Made by a program: the position numbers and the translations under genes. From Pedobacter nutrimenti (GTDB lineage: Bacteria; Bacteroidota; Bacteroidia; Sphingobacteriales; Sphingobacteriaceae), in contig NZ_QKLU01000001.1 in NCBI RefSeq assembly GCF_003208655.1, positions 930,001 to 994,000 of the forward strand: 64,000 bases of DNA. Direction: 5' to 3'. The notes under the pieces were generated by a model. The model searched no databases. It was not told the DNA's origin and saw only the letters and a program-made list of their open reading frames with translations. How positions within the stretch are numbered: position 1 is the first letter of the stretch; each line of letters begins with the position of its first letter. Below, one piece after another: positions 63,277 through 64,000 of the stretch.

Positions 63277-63777
63277 TTATCGTCCCGGAGCGCCAAGGCA
63301 AGACAACAGTGCCAGTACAAAGGATACAACAGCACCAATAGCTCTGATGAGGTTAAAATTATTCCAGGGGCTTTCAAATTTCAACCGCATTGCAGCCATA
63401 GACTCCGGGGATGCATTTTTCAAATCAAAATTTTCCAGCAGGTCATTAAGGGGTACATTACCGGCAATGGTCAAACCCATAACCCCAAAGGCATAAATCA
63501 GTGTTGCAGCAAGCAAACACCAAAAGCGGAAGTCGTGATGCCCAGGCTGCCAGGCCATAAAAGTACTGATTACCAGCAGAACCAGGGCGCCAAAAAAGCA
63601 ACTAAAAAAGTAGGCATTCTGAATTTCCCGGTTAATGGATTGCATGGCAGCCAGGTAATTGCTATCGGTGACCTTTGCCAGGCCAGGGACCACTGAGCAG
63701 GACCAGCTGAAAAACAGCCCGGCCATCAGGCCGGTACAAATCGTAGCCAGGCTAAGTAAAATGTTTTGTCGTTCCAT
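63277..63777 (-). CDS. DUF1772 membrane protein
   Basis: Start at 63777 (MERQNILLSLATICTGLMAG); the longer ORF start at 63819 would overlap the upstream gene. 166 residues with four hydrophobic segments and the DUF1772 pattern (FFSWSCSVVPGLAKVTDSNY, AGNVPLNDLLENFD, FESPWNNFNLIRAIGAVVSF). Function unknown. It lies 20 nt after an NmrA-like reductase gene, a common pairing for this family. Confidence 0.88.
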   Translation of the reverse strand: MERQNILLSLATICTGLMAGLFFSWSCSVVPGLAKVTDSNYLAAMQSINREIQNAYFFSCFFGALVLLVISTFMAWQPGHHDFRFWCLLAATLIYAFGVMGLTIAGNVPLNDLLENFDLKNASPESMAAMRLKFESPWNNFNLIRAIGAVVSFVLALLSCLGAPGR

Positions 63778-63797
63778 TGAAGATGCAGTTTTAAAAT

Positions 63798-64000
63798 TTA
63801 AATTAATATAGAATTCCATACCCCGCTTGCAGCGGTTCTTTGTACATATTCAGAAAAATCCCTTGCCGGGTGACCCGTTGCCTGTTCTACGCCATTCTCT
63901 GTTGTTGAATTTCTACCATCCAGAACCTGCGAAAACAAGTAAGACAGCAGAGCAATATATTCATGGGGCACTTCATAAGATTTTAATAAATCTGTGTACG
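63798..64000 (-). CDS. NAD(P)-binding NmrA-like oxidoreductase, C-terminal end
   Basis: The last 67 residues of a gene that enters from the right edge; the stop is at 63798-63800. The visible part reads KSYEVPHEYIALLSYLFSQV and VEQATGHPARDFSEYVQRTA, a motif typical of the C-terminus of NmrA-type SDR proteins (TGHPARDFxEY). The Rossmann part lies outside the window. Probably co-transcribed with the DUF1772 gene. Confidence 0.8.
   Translation of the reverse strand, partial: YTDLLKSYEVPHEYIALLSYLFSQVLDGRNSTTENGVEQATGHPARDFSEYVQRTAASGVWNSILI

Overview
The window looks like a chromosomal segment of a Bacteroidota species, most likely Sphingobacteriaceae (Pedobacter or a close relative). Evidence: four SusC/SusD pairs, SPII lipoproteins with CKK-type cores, promoters of the Bacteroidota -33/-7 kind (YTTG, about 20 nt, TAnnTTTR) and few Shine-Dalgarno sequences. 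No rRNA, tRNA, CRISPR array, phage or intact insertion sequence was seen.

Region 1 (1-23.9 kb) is a beta-glucan-type polysaccharide utilisation region. On the minus strand run a leader ORF, SusC, SusD, a second SusC/SusD pair and a BglX-like GH3 beta-glucosidase that leaves the left edge. Upstream lies a membrane regulator (12048-13925): a 7TMR-DISM receptor joined by a coiled coil to the zinc-ribbon/HTH DNA-binding part of an IS1595-type transposase, with no transposase catalytic domain. Next come a ThuA-domain protein, a small membrane protein, a divergent sigma-70 factor, a beta-barrel protein, a clan GH-A hydrolase fused to a PPP-type phosphatase, and a GH9-ThuA fusion. The most notable result is a promoter element of about 60 bp found upstream of three transcription units: the leader/susC operon, the receptor-transposase regulator itself, and the GH9-ThuA gene. 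Each has a CAATACGYTT box (+ strand) 50-51 bp from a -33 box, which sits 20-22 bp from a TARWTTTAC -7 box. This suggests a regulon run by the fusion regulator.

Region 2 (23.9-34 kb) holds a sterol desaturase-family enzyme, a small helical protein, an AraC regulator, a third SusCD pair with a surface lipoprotein, and a NarL-type histidine kinase/response regulator pair. Its promoters share GGGG-rich palindromic motifs.

Region 3 (34-46.7 kb) is a tight minus-strand operon: MoxR ATPase, DUF58, BatA-like protein, two large membrane proteins, then TldD, TldE and a second TldD. A divergent DUF4159 gene lies upstream of moxR.

Region 4 (46.7-62 kb) is a probable peptide-utilisation locus. An amidohydrolase and an AraC regulator precede a six-gene operon: SusC, SusD, two S10 carboxypeptidases, a TPR protein with an HExxH metallopeptidase motif, and an amino-acid permease. 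AATTGWC repeats in 21-bp phase lie upstream of this susC.

Region 5 (62-64 kb) has a long intergenic palindrome, a BON lipoprotein and a BON-SH3 protein with a textbook terminator, then a DUF1772 protein and the end of an NmrA-like reductase.
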